A stretch of DNA of 64,000 bases, taken from contig QZDS01000016.1 of NCBI GenBank assembly GCA_009917455.1, positions 43,890 through 107,889 of the forward strand, in the 5' to 3' direction. Both the position numbers and the translations under genes were made by a program. How positions within the stretch are numbered: the stretch's first letter is position 1; each line of letters starts with the position of its first letter. Positions 1-8,037 of this stretch are shown here, piece after piece. Origin of the DNA: a bacterium 1xD8-48. Lineage in GTDB: Bacteria; Bacillota; Clostridia; Lachnospirales; Lachnospiraceae. The notes beneath the pieces are model-generated. The model worked only from the letters and a program-made list of their open reading frames with translations, was not told where the DNA came from and did no database searches.

Positions 1-78
1 GGAACCAAAGCACCTGAGCTTTGCCCGGTTTGCCGCCACCCTCAGAGTTATTTTGAAGTCCATGCGGAAAATTATTAA
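1..78 (+). CDS. Rubrerythrin, C-terminal end only (gene cut by window edge)
   Basis: Frame 1 is open from the first base to a TAA and encodes 25 residues that include CPVCRHPQSYFE. This matches the second half of the rubredoxin-like iron site (CPxC-x-HP-x-x-YF) that closes rubrerythrins. Rubrerythrins reduce hydrogen peroxide in anaerobes using a diiron centre plus this rubredoxin-type centre; the diiron domain would lie upstream of the window. A hairpin terminator follows within a few bases, which fits the end of a transcription unit. Another rubredoxin-tailed protein is possible because only the tail is visible. Confidence 0.75.
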   Translation, partial: GTKAPELCPVCRHPQSYFEVHAENY

Positions 79-89
79 AAGTTTTGGCG

Positions 90-120
90 CGCCCTTGCCT
101 TTATGGCAGGGGCGGCTTTT
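90..120 (+). terminator. Bidirectional hairpin terminator
   Basis: CGCCCTTGCC (90-99) pairs with GGCAGGGGCG (105-114) with one G-U pair and a 5-base loop. A short T run follows on the plus strand, and AAAAGTTTT before the stem supplies T residues for the minus strand. It sits between the converging rubrerythrin and histidine kinase genes and can serve both. Confidence 0.7.
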
Positions 121-1486
121 ATGAGGACATATCAAGAGGAAAGCATACCGTGACAAGCGCGCCGCCCTCCGGGGCATTCTCCAGGGTAAGAGTTCCGCCA
201 AGGGCTGTGGCTATCTGCTTTACAATGGACAGTCCCAGTCCGAAATGCTCCCGGCTTCCCCGGCTTTGGTCGGAACGATAAAATTCAGTGGCAGCAAGAG
301 AGAGGGCTTCCCCGGAAAAGCCCTTTCCTTCATCACGTATGCGAAACAGAAGATGTTCCTCTGAAAGCTCTGCGTACAGAAAAACAGTACCGCCTTCGGG
401 AGAGTACTGCACGGCATTGTCGGTTAAATTGTCAAGGATTCTCTGAAATTCTTCCCTGGGAACAGACAGAGAGTCTGGCAGGTTCCGGGTAAGCAGGCGG
501 CAGGAGAGATGTTTTCTTTTGCCAAGGCTTTCGATATTTTCAGCCATTATATCCAGAAGCTTTCGAAGCTCACAGACATCTCCGGAAATATTCACGGGTT
601 TTGAAATTTCCATCATCCCTGTCACATAACGCTGAATCTGACCGGAGTGCTCTAAAATAAACGCGGCGTATTCATGCTGTTCTTCAGTCAGCCCGGTTTC
701 CAGTAAAAGCTCCGCATTTCCTCTCACGATGGTCAGAGGGGTCTTGATATCGTGGGCAAGGGCGGTGAGCTGTTGTTTTTTCTGCTGCTCCATTGCCCAT
801 TGCTCTGTCAGCGAGGACTGCAAATCAGTCTTTAAGTGCTCCAGGGAATCCAAAATACGGTTGAATTCTAAAAGTCCTGTCCTTTGCACATTAAAATCAA
901 GCGTTTGCTCCCCGACCCTTCGGGCGGCGTTGGCCAGCTTTTGCAGTTCCCTGTTTAATCTGCGGGCATATTTCAGGGAAATAAAAATGATATCTGCAAT
1001 AAGCAGGAAAAGAAGCAGTATCAGAAAGGAAAGCTCGGCGTTCGGAAAAATACGCTGCAAGACGGGAGAAGCAAACCGTGCAATGAGCCGGTAGGATACG
1101 ACGAGGCACTGGGTATCGGTGTCTATGCGGAGAAAAATATCAGTACCCGCCCGCCTGATGTAATCTTTTTCAGTAGAAGATGCAAGCCTTCCGGCAGTTT
1201 TTAAGCCGTCTTTATCTAAGGTGGACTGTAAAATCATGCCATCCTTATTAAAGAAAGCATAATCCGCCCCGGACGGAATATCTTCCGGCCTTATGGCACT
1301 GTGACCGTCGAGCGTGGCGCGCCAGGCGGAGACGGAACGCTCCACGGTATTTGCCGGGATGATAATATTTAGAAGAGAGGCGGCATACAAAATCCCTGCC
1401 CAAAGAATTCCCGTGCAGACCAGCGAAAAGACGGAATGGGCTAAAAATATCATAAAATAACGATTCAGGCTGATTTCTTTTTTCAT
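119..1486 (-). CDS. Sensor histidine kinase (two-component system)
   Basis: This is a 455-residue membrane sensor kinase. It has a transmembrane segment at about 10-38, an extracytoplasmic region of about 110 residues, a second segment at about 152-173, and a HAMP-like linker. The dimerisation/phosphoacceptor helix contains LTALAHDIKTPL (His245). The ATPase domain shows an N box (LDNLTDNAVQYSP, about 351-363), a G1 box (RDEGKGF) and a G2 box (FGLGLSIVKQ). An upstream in-frame ATG at 1504 exists, but the ATG at 1486 forms an ATGA overlap with the regulator's stop and has GGAG about 7 bases upstream, so I start there. It should autophosphorylate and pass the phosphate to the regulator encoded just upstream. 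The signal is unknown; the short sensor domain resembles kinases that respond to cell-envelope stress or peptides, which is only an inference. Confidence 0.93.
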   Translation of the reverse strand: MKKEISLNRYFMIFLAHSVFSLVCTGILWAGILYAASLLNIIIPANTVERSVSAWRATLDGHSAIRPEDIPSGADYAFFNKDGMILQSTLDKDGLKTAGRLASSTEKDYIRRAGTDIFLRIDTDTQCLVVSYRLIARFASPVLQRIFPNAELSFLILLLFLLIADIIFISLKYARRLNRELQKLANAARRVGEQTLDFNVQRTGLLEFNRILDSLEHLKTDLQSSLTEQWAMEQQKKQQLTALAHDIKTPLTIVRGNAELLLETGLTEEQHEYAAFILEHSGQIQRYVTGMMEISKPVNISGDVCELRKLLDIMAENIESLGKRKHLSCRLLTRNLPDSLSVPREEFQRILDNLTDNAVQYSPEGGTVFLYAELSEEHLLFRIRDEGKGFSGEALSLAATEFYRSDQSRGSREHFGLGLSIVKQIATALGGTLTLENAPEGGALVTVCFPLDMSS

Positions 1487-2154
1487 TTTCTGTCTCCGTT
1501 CCATCGATATCCAATTCCCCAGACTGTTTCAATCGGAGATACGCCTGTGGCGGCAAGCTTTTTCCGAATATTTTTAATGTGTTCAGTGATGGCGGAAATG
1601 TCGCTTTCCCTGTCATAGCCGAAAACATTTTCAAAAATCTGTTCCCTGGAGTATATCTGACCGTGATTTTTGGCCAGCAGAAGGCTGATTTCATATTCGC
1701 TTCTGGTAAAGGGAAGCTTTGCCTCCCCGACAAAGACTTCCTTTTTGGTAAGGAAAAAGCGGACGCTCCCGACAGAAAAACAGCTGGTTTTTTCACGCTG
1801 TTCCCGCCTTAAATGGGCATTGACACGGGCGCGCAGTTCCAGAATGGAAAAGGGCTTTTTGATATAATCGTCCGCGCCCATGGAAAAACCGAAGTTCACA
1901 TCCTCCTCAAGACCTTTCGCGGTGAGAAAAAGAATAGGGCAGTCCGTGAGACTGCGGATTTCCCGGCAGAAGGTGTAGCCGTCCACGTCCGGCATCATGA
2001 CGTCCAACAGGATAAGGTCGTAGGGAAAAAGTTTATTTTTAAGCTTTTCTGTGACCTGCGTAACGCCGGTTACTTCGTGTCCGTCTTTTCTCAGCGCGTT
2101 TTTAATCAGAATAAGCATAGCCTCGTCGTCGTCAATCGCAAGAATATGCGCCAT
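1483..2154 (-). CDS. OmpR/PhoB-family response regulator
   Basis: The 223-residue protein has an N-terminal receiver domain with the acidic pocket IDDD (residues 7-10), the phosphoacceptor Asp51 in LLDVMMPD, the switch Thr in FLTAKG, and the conserved Lys in KKPF. The C-terminal half is a winged-helix DNA-binding domain ending in ETVWGIGYRW, typical of the OmpR class. It is co-transcribed with the kinase (4-base stop/start overlap). The 19-base tandem repeats at 3126 and 3942 have the 11-base spacing typical of dimeric OmpR-type sites and are plausible targets, although nothing in the window proves that link. Confidence 0.95.
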   Translation of the reverse strand: MAHILAIDDDEAMLILIKNALRKDGHEVTGVTQVTEKLKNKLFPYDLILLDVMMPDVDGYTFCREIRSLTDCPILFLTAKGLEEDVNFGFSMGADDYIKKPFSILELRARVNAHLRREQREKTSCFSVGSVRFFLTKKEVFVGEAKLPFTRSEYEISLLLAKNHGQIYSREQIFENVFGYDRESDISAITEHIKNIRKKLAATGVSPIETVWGIGYRWNGDRK

Positions 2155-2230
2155 TGGAAAACTCCTTTCCTTTTCACAGGAGAGCGGATAGCCCGCCTCC
2201 CCTGCGATTTGGTATTTGTTTGGTTATCGG

Positions 2231-3079
2231 TCAGACAATAAACCGGTAAAGGACACAGGACAGTGCGTACAGCACATAAACATGAACCGGATAAAACCAG
2301 TAAAAGAGCCGTTTGGAGCCCTGTCCCCGCGTTCCATTGTAGCACAGCATCGGAACTACTGCAAAAACTTCCATCCATTCATAGGCTACTGTGAAGAAGT
2401 CCGCAACGCCAAGGGACGGAGCCATGAAATGGAGCCGCACAATATCCCAGAGCAGGCAGGTTGTGACAAAAGCAACCGCCTGTATGCGCCTGTTTTTCCG
2501 GCACAGATAAAGAATGACTCCGAAAATCAGGGTGGCGGTTCCGCCATCCATAATATAAGAGTGGCACGGCAGAACGGTAAATGCCAGAAGGTTTAAGGCA
2601 AAATTCAGCGTCGGATTTGAAAACGCCATCATCAGTACGGATATGGCAAAGGGGAGCAATACTGGAATCAGGATGGAGGCAAGACCACGCCCCCACTTTT
2701 TCCCTGAACACCATTCGAACCCCTGAAGAATGACGATGAGGATGGAAAAGGATGCAAGCATCTGATTTTGCGGGAAAAATCCGTCGGGACGCACGAGGGC
2801 ATATCCTATATTGTAGAAAGAAAACTGAACCGCCCCCATAAATATTGACAGCAGATAGATGCGAAGGAAATATTTTTTCCGGTCATGGGTGTGAGTGAAG
2901 CCTTCGATAACGCAGAACAGAAAAAGAGGCGCCGCCAGCCGCCCAAGCATGGAAAAGAACACGGGGATTTTTCCCGTGTAAGTGAAAAAGTAGTGGATGT
3001 GGTCTAAAACCATCAGTACCATTGCCAGGTATTTGAGCGAGAAACCTGATAAGCCTTTTTGTGTAATTGATTGATTCAT
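2231..3079 (-). CDS. TraX-family multipass membrane protein
   Basis: This 282-residue, very hydrophobic protein has about eight predicted membrane segments. The N-terminal pattern FSLKYLAMVLMVLDHIHYF followed by GRLAAPLFLFCVIEGF is characteristic of the TraX family (Pfam TraX), named for the F-plasmid protein needed for pilin N-acetylation. Chromosomal Firmicute members have no settled role and are thought to be acyltransferase-like. A strong AGGAGG lies 9 bases before the ATG. The gene is on the same strand as the two-component genes downstream. A response-regulator-like tandem repeat lies in its upstream region (3126-3144), suggesting it may be a regulon member. No conjugation genes are nearby. 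Confidence 0.85.
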   Translation of the reverse strand: MNQSITQKGLSGFSLKYLAMVLMVLDHIHYFFTYTGKIPVFFSMLGRLAAPLFLFCVIEGFTHTHDRKKYFLRIYLLSIFMGAVQFSFYNIGYALVRPDGFFPQNQMLASFSILIVILQGFEWCSGKKWGRGLASILIPVLLPFAISVLMMAFSNPTLNFALNLLAFTVLPCHSYIMDGGTATLIFGVILYLCRKNRRIQAVAFVTTCLLWDIVRLHFMAPSLGVADFFTVAYEWMEVFAVVPMLCYNGTRGQGSKRLFYWFYPVHVYVLYALSCVLYRFIV

Positions 3080-3125
3080 ATGTGATATCCTCCTATGTTT
3101 ATGTAAAGAGGATATCAGGGATATC

Positions 3126-3144
3126 TAAGGAAAGTATAAGGAAA
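3126..3144 (+). promoter_or_regulatory. Tandem repeat resembling an OmpR-type regulator box, copy 1
   Basis: TAAGGAAAGTATAAGGAAA contains two TAAGGAAA half-sites 11 bases apart, about one helical turn, as used by PhoB/OmpR-type dimers. It lies about 47 bases upstream of the TraX-like gene (minus strand). An identical 19-base copy is at 3942-3960. An OmpR-type regulator is encoded next door at 1483-2154. Confidence 0.5.
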
Positions 3145-3215
3145 TCGGATATTTTCTAACATATACATTTGTCGATCCGGACATTTTGGAGAGAAGTTCT
3201 TTTTCTGGCCCGGTA

Positions 3216-3749
3216 TCATATTGCGGTTCCCTTTTTTGGAATAAAAAATGTACGCATATCTGTTTTCTCCAAAGTCAGCAGCTTCACTTTCTTTTCTATT
3301 CCGCCGGCATATCCTGTCAGGCTTCCGTTTGCTCCGACTACCCTGTGGCAGGGGATAATAATAGATATTTTATTATGCCCTACTGCGCCGCCTGCCGCCT
3401 GTGCCGATATTCGGGAAAGTCCTTTCCGTTCTGCAATTTCCTTTGCGATTTCTCCATAAGTAACGGTTTTTCCGTAAGGTATTTTTTGAAGGATTTTCCA
3501 GACAGATAGCTGAAAAGGCGTGCCGGACATATGGACAGGCGGTGAAAAAAGCGGCTCTCTTCCTGAAAAGTAGATTGTCAGCCATTCTTTTGCCTGTGCC
3601 AGAACAGGCGTGTCTTTTTCTTCATGCTCCGGGTCAAGGCGGTCCGCATAGTATTTTTGCCCGTCAAACCATAACCCGGTAAGCCCTGTTTCGTCAGCGG
3701 CAAGGAGAATATCGCCGACAGGTGATTGGTAATGAGTGATATACTGCAT
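3216..3749 (-). CDS. ogt: Methylated-DNA--[protein]-cysteine S-methyltransferase
   Basis: This 177-residue suicide DNA repair protein transfers the methyl group from O6-methylguanine to its own cysteine. The active-site motif IIPCHRVVGANGSLTGYAGG is complete, with the acceptor Cys in PCHR. The helix-turn-helix part that inserts into DNA is recognisable before it (FQLSVWKILQKIPYGKTVTYGEIA). Length matches Ogt/MGMT proteins without an Ada domain. An in-frame ATG lies 24 bases further upstream, but GGAAAG about 8 bases before the ATG at 3749 supports the shorter form beginning MQYITHY. It appears monocistronic. Confidence 0.94.
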   Translation of the reverse strand: MQYITHYQSPVGDILLAADETGLTGLWFDGQKYYADRLDPEHEEKDTPVLAQAKEWLTIYFSGREPLFSPPVHMSGTPFQLSVWKILQKIPYGKTVTYGEIAKEIAERKGLSRISAQAAGGAVGHNKISIIIPCHRVVGANGSLTGYAGGIEKKVKLLTLEKTDMRTFFIPKKGTAI

Positions 3750-3941
3750 ATTTTTTCTTTCCTTTCGGTACATAATCTTTCACATCCATAGCTGCGCCGT
3801 CCGCCGCCGCTTGCAGATACAGGCTGGCAACGCCGCAATATGGTTTTTACCGTTTGCGGTATTTTTCTGGTATGATTATATCACATAAAACAGATAATTT
3901 TTACTTCAATCAGTACGGTTCGGTCACTAAAATTAGCAATT

Positions 3942-3960
3942 TAAGGAAAGTATAAGGAAA
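3942..3960 (+). promoter_or_regulatory. Tandem repeat resembling an OmpR-type regulator box, copy 2
   Basis: This is an exact second copy of TAAGGAAAGTATAAGGAAA, in the gap between ogt (minus strand) and the chemoreceptor (plus strand). A possible -10 (TATGAT, 4013-4018, with only a weak -35) lies downstream toward the chemoreceptor. Two identical 19-base copies within 820 bases next to a regulator gene suggest a small local regulon. Confidence 0.45.
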
Positions 3961-4131
3961 AATTGATTTCAATGGCCGGGAGGGCTTTTCTTTCTTAAAG
4001 GTTCGTGTTATGATAATGCTGAAAAGTCTGTTATCCATGGCAGGCAGCCTCTTTTTAAGGGGATTGCCGAATGGGAAGTGGGCCTTTTATTATGTTCAGG
4101 ATAAATGTTAAGAAAAAGGAGTAATGTGAAA

Positions 4132-6156
4132 ATGGGAACGAGACAGTCAGACTCCCGCATTAGTCGAAAAACGAGGATGAGTCTTAACGGAAGGATTTTG
4201 AGGAACACCACACTCAATATTTTGATTCTGGTGGCAGTATGTTGCGTGATTATGGCGCTTTCCATGCAATCGCTGGCAAACAGTATTTTACTGGACAGCC
4301 TGCAGCCAATGGCAAGACAGTCAGCTAAGACAGTGGAGGCAAATATTCGCATGCTGGCGGAGCGCATGATGATGCTTGCCGGCGATTCGAGAATGAACAT
4401 AGTTGATATAGGAGGAAACGTAACGGAATCCGGGCATGACGGAAAGACGGCAGCGGACGGATGGGAGGCTGTTTTGACAGAAGCAGCCGAGATTTACGAA
4501 TTTTATACGATTGCCCTCTATGACTTAAACGGCAGACTGGTCCAGGGAATAGACGGCGCGCCGGAAAGTCTGGATGACGGCTTTTTTGCAATGCTTAAGG
4601 AAACAGATAATCTGACAACTTATAACAGTACTATTTTTCAGGATAATCTGGGCATCACTATGGGGATGCCGGTAAAGGAAAACGGCGAAACCGCTTTTTA
4701 TTTGGTGGGCGTCTATAAATACGATATGCTCAATGATGTTTTAAGCAGTATAAACATAGGAAAAAACGGTATGGCGTATATGGTTAACCGTGAAGGAATT
4801 GTTACCGGCCATCCGGACCAGTCAAAGGTTCAGGCCAAAAGTACGCTGCTGGAGCTTGGCGGCGGAAATGAGGAGGCGATTAAAAGCGTGACGACAGGGG
4901 AGACCGGTTCAACAGAATTTGACATTGACGGACAGCAGATGCTGGTGGCTTTTTCACCCATTCATGGCACACAGTGGGCTTTGGTTATCCAGGTGCCAAA
5001 GTCGGATTACAATAATCTGATAAACGGGGCGATGATAGTTGCAGGAATATGTACGCTGGTGGTGCTCTTTATATCCATTCTGGTGATTCTGCGAATGGCC
5101 CGGTCAATATCCAAACCGGTGAAGAATGTGACAAACCGGATGGTCGGCCTTTCCGACGGTGATTTGCATACAGAGGTGACGCATATCAGGTCAGGGGATG
5201 AGCTTGAGATTATGACCAGAACATTGGCAGAAACGGTAGGAAGTGTTAACCGGTACATATCAGATATCCATCAGGTATTAAGCGGTGTTGCGGACGGCAA
5301 CCTGCAGATTGAGCCTCAGGTTCAGTATAAAGGTGATTTCACGCTGATTCGTAACAGCCTCGGAACGATTCTCACGTCCATGAATAAGACGATATCGGGC
5401 TTTCGGGCGGCTGCGGCCCGCCTTGCCCGAATGGCGGAAGAACTGAGCGGACAGTCAGGGCAGCTTCATCAGGCATCTTTAGAACAAAATCAGGCGACCG
5501 AGGTACTGGTTGATGAAGTGACCCATGTCAAGGAACAGCTTGCCGGCGTAATTAAGAGCAGTGACCAGACGCATACTATGACCGGTGAAATCACCAGAAA
5601 GGTGCAGGAAGCGAATACGCAGATGGACGCCCTTTCCAACGCGATGAGCAATATCAGCGCCAACGCCCAGGAAATTACGAGTATTGCCAAAGCCATTGAC
5701 AACATTGCGTTCCAGACCAATATTCTGGCGCTGAACGCATCTGTGGAGGCGGCGCGGGCCGGAAGCGCGGGCCGCGGGTTTGCCATTGTGGCCGAGGAGG
5801 TGAAAGAGCTGGCAGGAAAAAGCGCCCAGGCAGCTCAAAGCGCGGTGGATATCGTAACAAATACCAAGGCCGTTATCCAGGAAGGCGTGGAATTGAACGC
5901 CAGTACGGCGGAATCTCTGCAGGCTATTTACGGTGTTTCCACCGAAATCAGTGAAATATCAGACCAGTTGGTAGCGGCGGTGCAGGGGCAGGAGAACGCG
6001 CTGATTAGCATGGAAGAGAGGATTGCGACAATTTCATCCATCGCCGACAGGAATCTGCAAAATGCCGTTGGAACAAGCCAGTCCAGCGAGCTTTTGGCAA
6101 AGGAAGCCGAAGAACTTCAGGTGCAGGTAAAGAAATTTGCTTTGAAGGAGGAATAA
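4132..6156 (+). CDS. Methyl-accepting chemotaxis protein
   Basis: This is a 674-residue transmembrane chemoreceptor. It has a transmembrane helix at about 27-47, an extracellular sensing region of about 250 residues (Cache-like by length and by the GMPVKENGE and KNGMAYMVNREGIVTGHP patterns), a second helix at about 298-322, a HAMP domain, and a long cytoplasmic coiled coil. The signalling tip is intact around residues 524-560 (NIAFQTNILALNASVEAARAG then GRGFAIVAEEVKELA) and contacts CheA/CheW. An in-frame ATG exists at 4105, but AAGGAG lies 10 bases before the ATG at 4132. No other chemotaxis genes are nearby. The FMN-binding lipoprotein begins 2 bases after its stop, implying a shared function. 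Confidence 0.94.
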   Translation: MGTRQSDSRISRKTRMSLNGRILRNTTLNILILVAVCCVIMALSMQSLANSILLDSLQPMARQSAKTVEANIRMLAERMMMLAGDSRMNIVDIGGNVTESGHDGKTAADGWEAVLTEAAEIYEFYTIALYDLNGRLVQGIDGAPESLDDGFFAMLKETDNLTTYNSTIFQDNLGITMGMPVKENGETAFYLVGVYKYDMLNDVLSSINIGKNGMAYMVNREGIVTGHPDQSKVQAKSTLLELGGGNEEAIKSVTTGETGSTEFDIDGQQMLVAFSPIHGTQWALVIQVPKSDYNNLINGAMIVAGICTLVVLFISILVILRMARSISKPVKNVTNRMVGLSDGDLHTEVTHIRSGDELEIMTRTLAETVGSVNRYISDIHQVLSGVADGNLQIEPQVQYKGDFTLIRNSLGTILTSMNKTISGFRAAAARLARMAEELSGQSGQLHQASLEQNQATEVLVDEVTHVKEQLAGVIKSSDQTHTMTGEITRKVQEANTQMDALSNAMSNISANAQEITSIAKAIDNIAFQTNILALNASVEAARAGSAGRGFAIVAEEVKELAGKSAQAAQSAVDIVTNTKAVIQEGVELNASTAESLQAIYGVSTEISEISDQLVAAVQGQENALISMEERIATISSIADRNLQNAVGTSQSSELLAKEAEELQVQVKKFALKEE

Positions 6157-6158
6157 CG

Positions 6159-6617
6159 TTGAAGAAGATGAGAAAAATGGTGAAACGGATGTTTGGCATA
6201 GCATTGATTTTTTCGGTTATGCTGCTTACAGGCTGCGGCGAACAGACAGGTCTTCAGGATGGTTATTATACTGCTCAGGCTTCAGAGTTCAGCCACGGCT
6301 GGAAAGAATATATTACGATTATGGTCAAGGGCGGAAATATTGTTTCGGTGGAATATAATGCGGAAAACGCCAGCGGTTTTGTCAAGAGCTGGGATAATAC
6401 CTATATGCAGGCAATGCTGCATAGTACCGGAACTTATCCGAATGAGTATACCCGCTACTATGCCGGCCAGCTTTTAGATGGGCAGGGAGAGGGAGAGATT
6501 GATGCGCTGAGCGGGGCGACTTCCTCTTACGGGTCCTTTCAGAAGCTGGCGGCAGCGGTAATAGAACAGGCAAAGCAGGGCGATTCCAGTATTGTAATTG
6601 TGGATACGGAAGAGTAA
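6159..6617 (+). CDS. FMN-binding domain lipoprotein
   Basis: The 152-residue protein has a lipoprotein signal peptide with lipobox LLTGC, so the mature protein should be anchored outside the membrane. The rest matches the FMN-binding family (RnfG/NqrC-like peripheral domain). The DALSGATSSYGSF stretch contains the S/T-G-A-T motif in which Thr or Ser receives covalent FMN from ApbE. The start is TTG with AAGGAGG about 6 bases upstream, immediately after the chemoreceptor stop, so the two are translationally coupled. Its role is probably extracytoplasmic electron transfer or redox sensing. No Rnf genes are present here. Confidence 0.82.
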   Translation: MKKMRKMVKRMFGIALIFSVMLLTGCGEQTGLQDGYYTAQASEFSHGWKEYITIMVKGGNIVSVEYNAENASGFVKSWDNTYMQAMLHSTGTYPNEYTRYYAGQLLDGQGEGEIDALSGATSSYGSFQKLAAAVIEQAKQGDSSIVIVDTEE

Positions 6618-6619
6618 AC

Positions 6620-6651
6620 GAAAGCATCAGTCAAGATTGGCTGATGCTTTC
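6620..6651 (+). terminator. Hairpin terminator after the FMN-binding lipoprotein
   Basis: GAAAGCATCAGTC pairs with GGCTGATGCTTTC around a short AAGATT loop (one G-U pair). It lies directly after the lipoprotein stop codon. The T tract is short. Confidence 0.6.
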
Positions 6652-6708
6652 ACAGTTAACTGAAAATCGATAATAGTCATTTGAGGTAAAACCTGATTTT
6701 CAAGTCTT

Positions 6709-7131
6709 TTATTTTGAGCAGTCAAATTCCGGGTTGAACGCATAGAAGTTCTTGGAGTTAAGCTTATCCTGTACGATTCGGAGAGCTTCACCGAACCTCT
6801 GGAAGTGTACAATTTCCCTCGCCCGAAGGAATTTAATCGGTTCGCACACGTCCGGGTCGTCTTTTACAAGCCGTAGAATGTTGTCGTAGGTTGTGCGGGC
6901 TTTTTGTTCTGCCGCCATATCCTCAAATAAATCCGTAATCGCGTCCCCCTTTGACTGGAACTCGCAGCTGTTAAAAGGAATCCCGCCTGCAGCCATGGGC
7001 CAGATACCCACGGTGTGGTCCACATAATAATTTGCAAATCCTGATTTTTCAATTTCTTCCATGGACAGATTTCTGGTAAGCTGATGGACAATAGTGGACA
7101 CCATTTCGAGGTGGGCCAGCTCCTCCGTGCC
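6709..7131 (-). pseudogene. cotJC: cotJC, 3' part (gene interrupted by a 9.76 kb element)
   Basis: This encodes the C-terminal 139 residues of the spore-coat protein CotJC, a manganese-catalase-like protein, starting at TEELAHLEMVSTIVHQL. Later ligand-type motifs are intact (AAEQKART and REIVHFQRF). An open frame runs past 7131 into the element, but those residues (KWNISKTSV...) are unrelated to CotJC. The missing 62 N-terminal residues are at 16890-17074. Joining the two parts at the CC dinucleotide restores a single 201-residue frame. As integrated, the fragment has no start signal of its own and should not yield a working protein. Confidence 0.92.
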
Positions 7132-7160
7132 TACAGAAGTCTTAGAAATGTTCCATTTCC
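7102..7160 (+). other. Left attachment site of the cotJC element
   Basis: The host side reads (plus strand) CAGCTCCTCCGTG, then the shared CCTA at 7130-7133, then element sequence CAGAAGTCTTA and the arm GAAATGTTCC (7145-7154). The only identity with the right junction is CCTA. CC (7130-7131) is the probable 2-base overlap because the flanking TA is part of the symmetric attP. Serine recombinases use such short asymmetric dinucleotides. Confidence 0.85.
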
Positions 7161-7380
7161 CCAAATCGCCCGAACAGCCGCTATTTATGGGCTTTTGGAT
7201 GGGTGAATTTACAACGGAGGACAAGCCCACAAGGTACGGAAAAAACAATCATTATACATACGCCGGGCAACCTGCTGTTATTGGACAAGGCTCTCAGCGT
7301 GAAATCAACATCTATTGTGCCGTTCCTGCCGCATGAGTTTTGTACCTTTGCAAGATGAACTACCTTTATAATATTTTGAA
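7145..7380 (+). other. Left end of element, no supported gene
   Basis: After the attachment arm, this stretch has no ORF with a good ribosome binding site. A 51-codon plus-strand frame at 7203-7358 starts with GTG and ends with a non-random-looking tail (LLLLDKALSVKSTSIVPF), so it may be a degraded gene end. I do not recognise it. Confidence 0.4.
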
Positions 7381-7917
7381 CTATGCGTTTTTATTGCAGC
7401 TTTCAAGCAAACGATTTGTTCCTGTTATTTCCGCATCTACTAAATCTATCATTCGTTTTACATTTGCAGAATGGGTAGCGGAAACCTCGTTTTCCCATAA
7501 GGGATTTACTTGCTTTTCAATGCCTGCACGGTATTTGTGCAGAACAGTAAGGCGTTCCCGTAAAAGATCCTGTTGTTCCTCTGGCGTAAATGTATTTAGG
7601 AAAAATGCGGCAATGGAAAAGATATTTGTATCATAATTGAATTGTAGGATGGATGCTTTTAGCGTAGCTATAAATTCCTCTTTTCCTTTGTCAGAAAGAC
7701 TATAAACAGTGCGGTCTGGCATATTTCCGACTTTCTCGGCTGTACCCAATATGTACTCCTTTTTTTCAAGGGTTTTCAGCGTAGAATAAACGGTTGAATC
7801 AGCGATATTAAACCACCATTTTACATTCATGTAGTTTAAGCGCTTTATTATCTCATATGCGTTAAGGGGTTTTTCATAAATAAGGCCTAAAAGCATTGTG
7901 GCAGGTTTTGATAACAT
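7381..7917 (-). CDS. PadR-family transcriptional regulator
   Basis: This 178-residue protein has an N-terminal winged helix (MLSKPATMLLGLIYEKPLNAYEIIKRL, then DSTVYSTLKTLEKKEYI and the wing RTVYSLSDKGKEEF) followed by a helical C-terminal dimerisation domain, the standard PadR arrangement. PadR proteins usually repress efflux or stress genes and are released by small ligands or drugs. An ATG 33 bases further upstream is open, but AAGGAGG sits 7 bases before the ATG at 7917. It is divergent from the unknown gene at 8038, and a perfect 16-base palindrome lies between them. It probably controls itself and that gene. Confidence 0.9.
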   Translation of the reverse strand: MLSKPATMLLGLIYEKPLNAYEIIKRLNYMNVKWWFNIADSTVYSTLKTLEKKEYILGTAEKVGNMPDRTVYSLSDKGKEEFIATLKASILQFNYDTNIFSIAAFFLNTFTPEEQQDLLRERLTVLHKYRAGIEKQVNPLWENEVSATHSANVKRMIDLVDAEITGTNRLLESCNKNA

Positions 7918-7953
7918 ACAGTTTCCTCCTTGACATTCTGTTGTATTCACAGT

Positions 7954-7969
7954 ACTTTATATATAAAGT
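7954..7969 (+). promoter_or_regulatory. Perfect 16-base palindrome, candidate PadR operator
   Basis: ACTTTATATATAAAGT is its own reverse complement. It lies in the 120-base divergent gap, 37 bases upstream of the padR start, and overlaps a TATAAA-like region where promoter -10 elements would be. An autoregulatory site for the adjacent PadR protein is the simplest reading. Confidence 0.5.
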
Positions 7970-8037
7970 GATTTATATTTGTATTACTATTATGCCATAG
8001 CTGAACTGAAAATGGAATACCAAAAAAGGAGGTTTTT

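Noticed and set aside
6709..7248. Full 179-residue minus-strand ORF as a normal gene
   Set aside because: The first 39 residues are element sequence unrelated to CotJC; only the part from TEELAHLEM is genuine.
7094..7336. 80-residue plus-strand ORF across the left junction
   Set aside because: It spans host cotJC and element sequence in antisense; no ribosome binding site.
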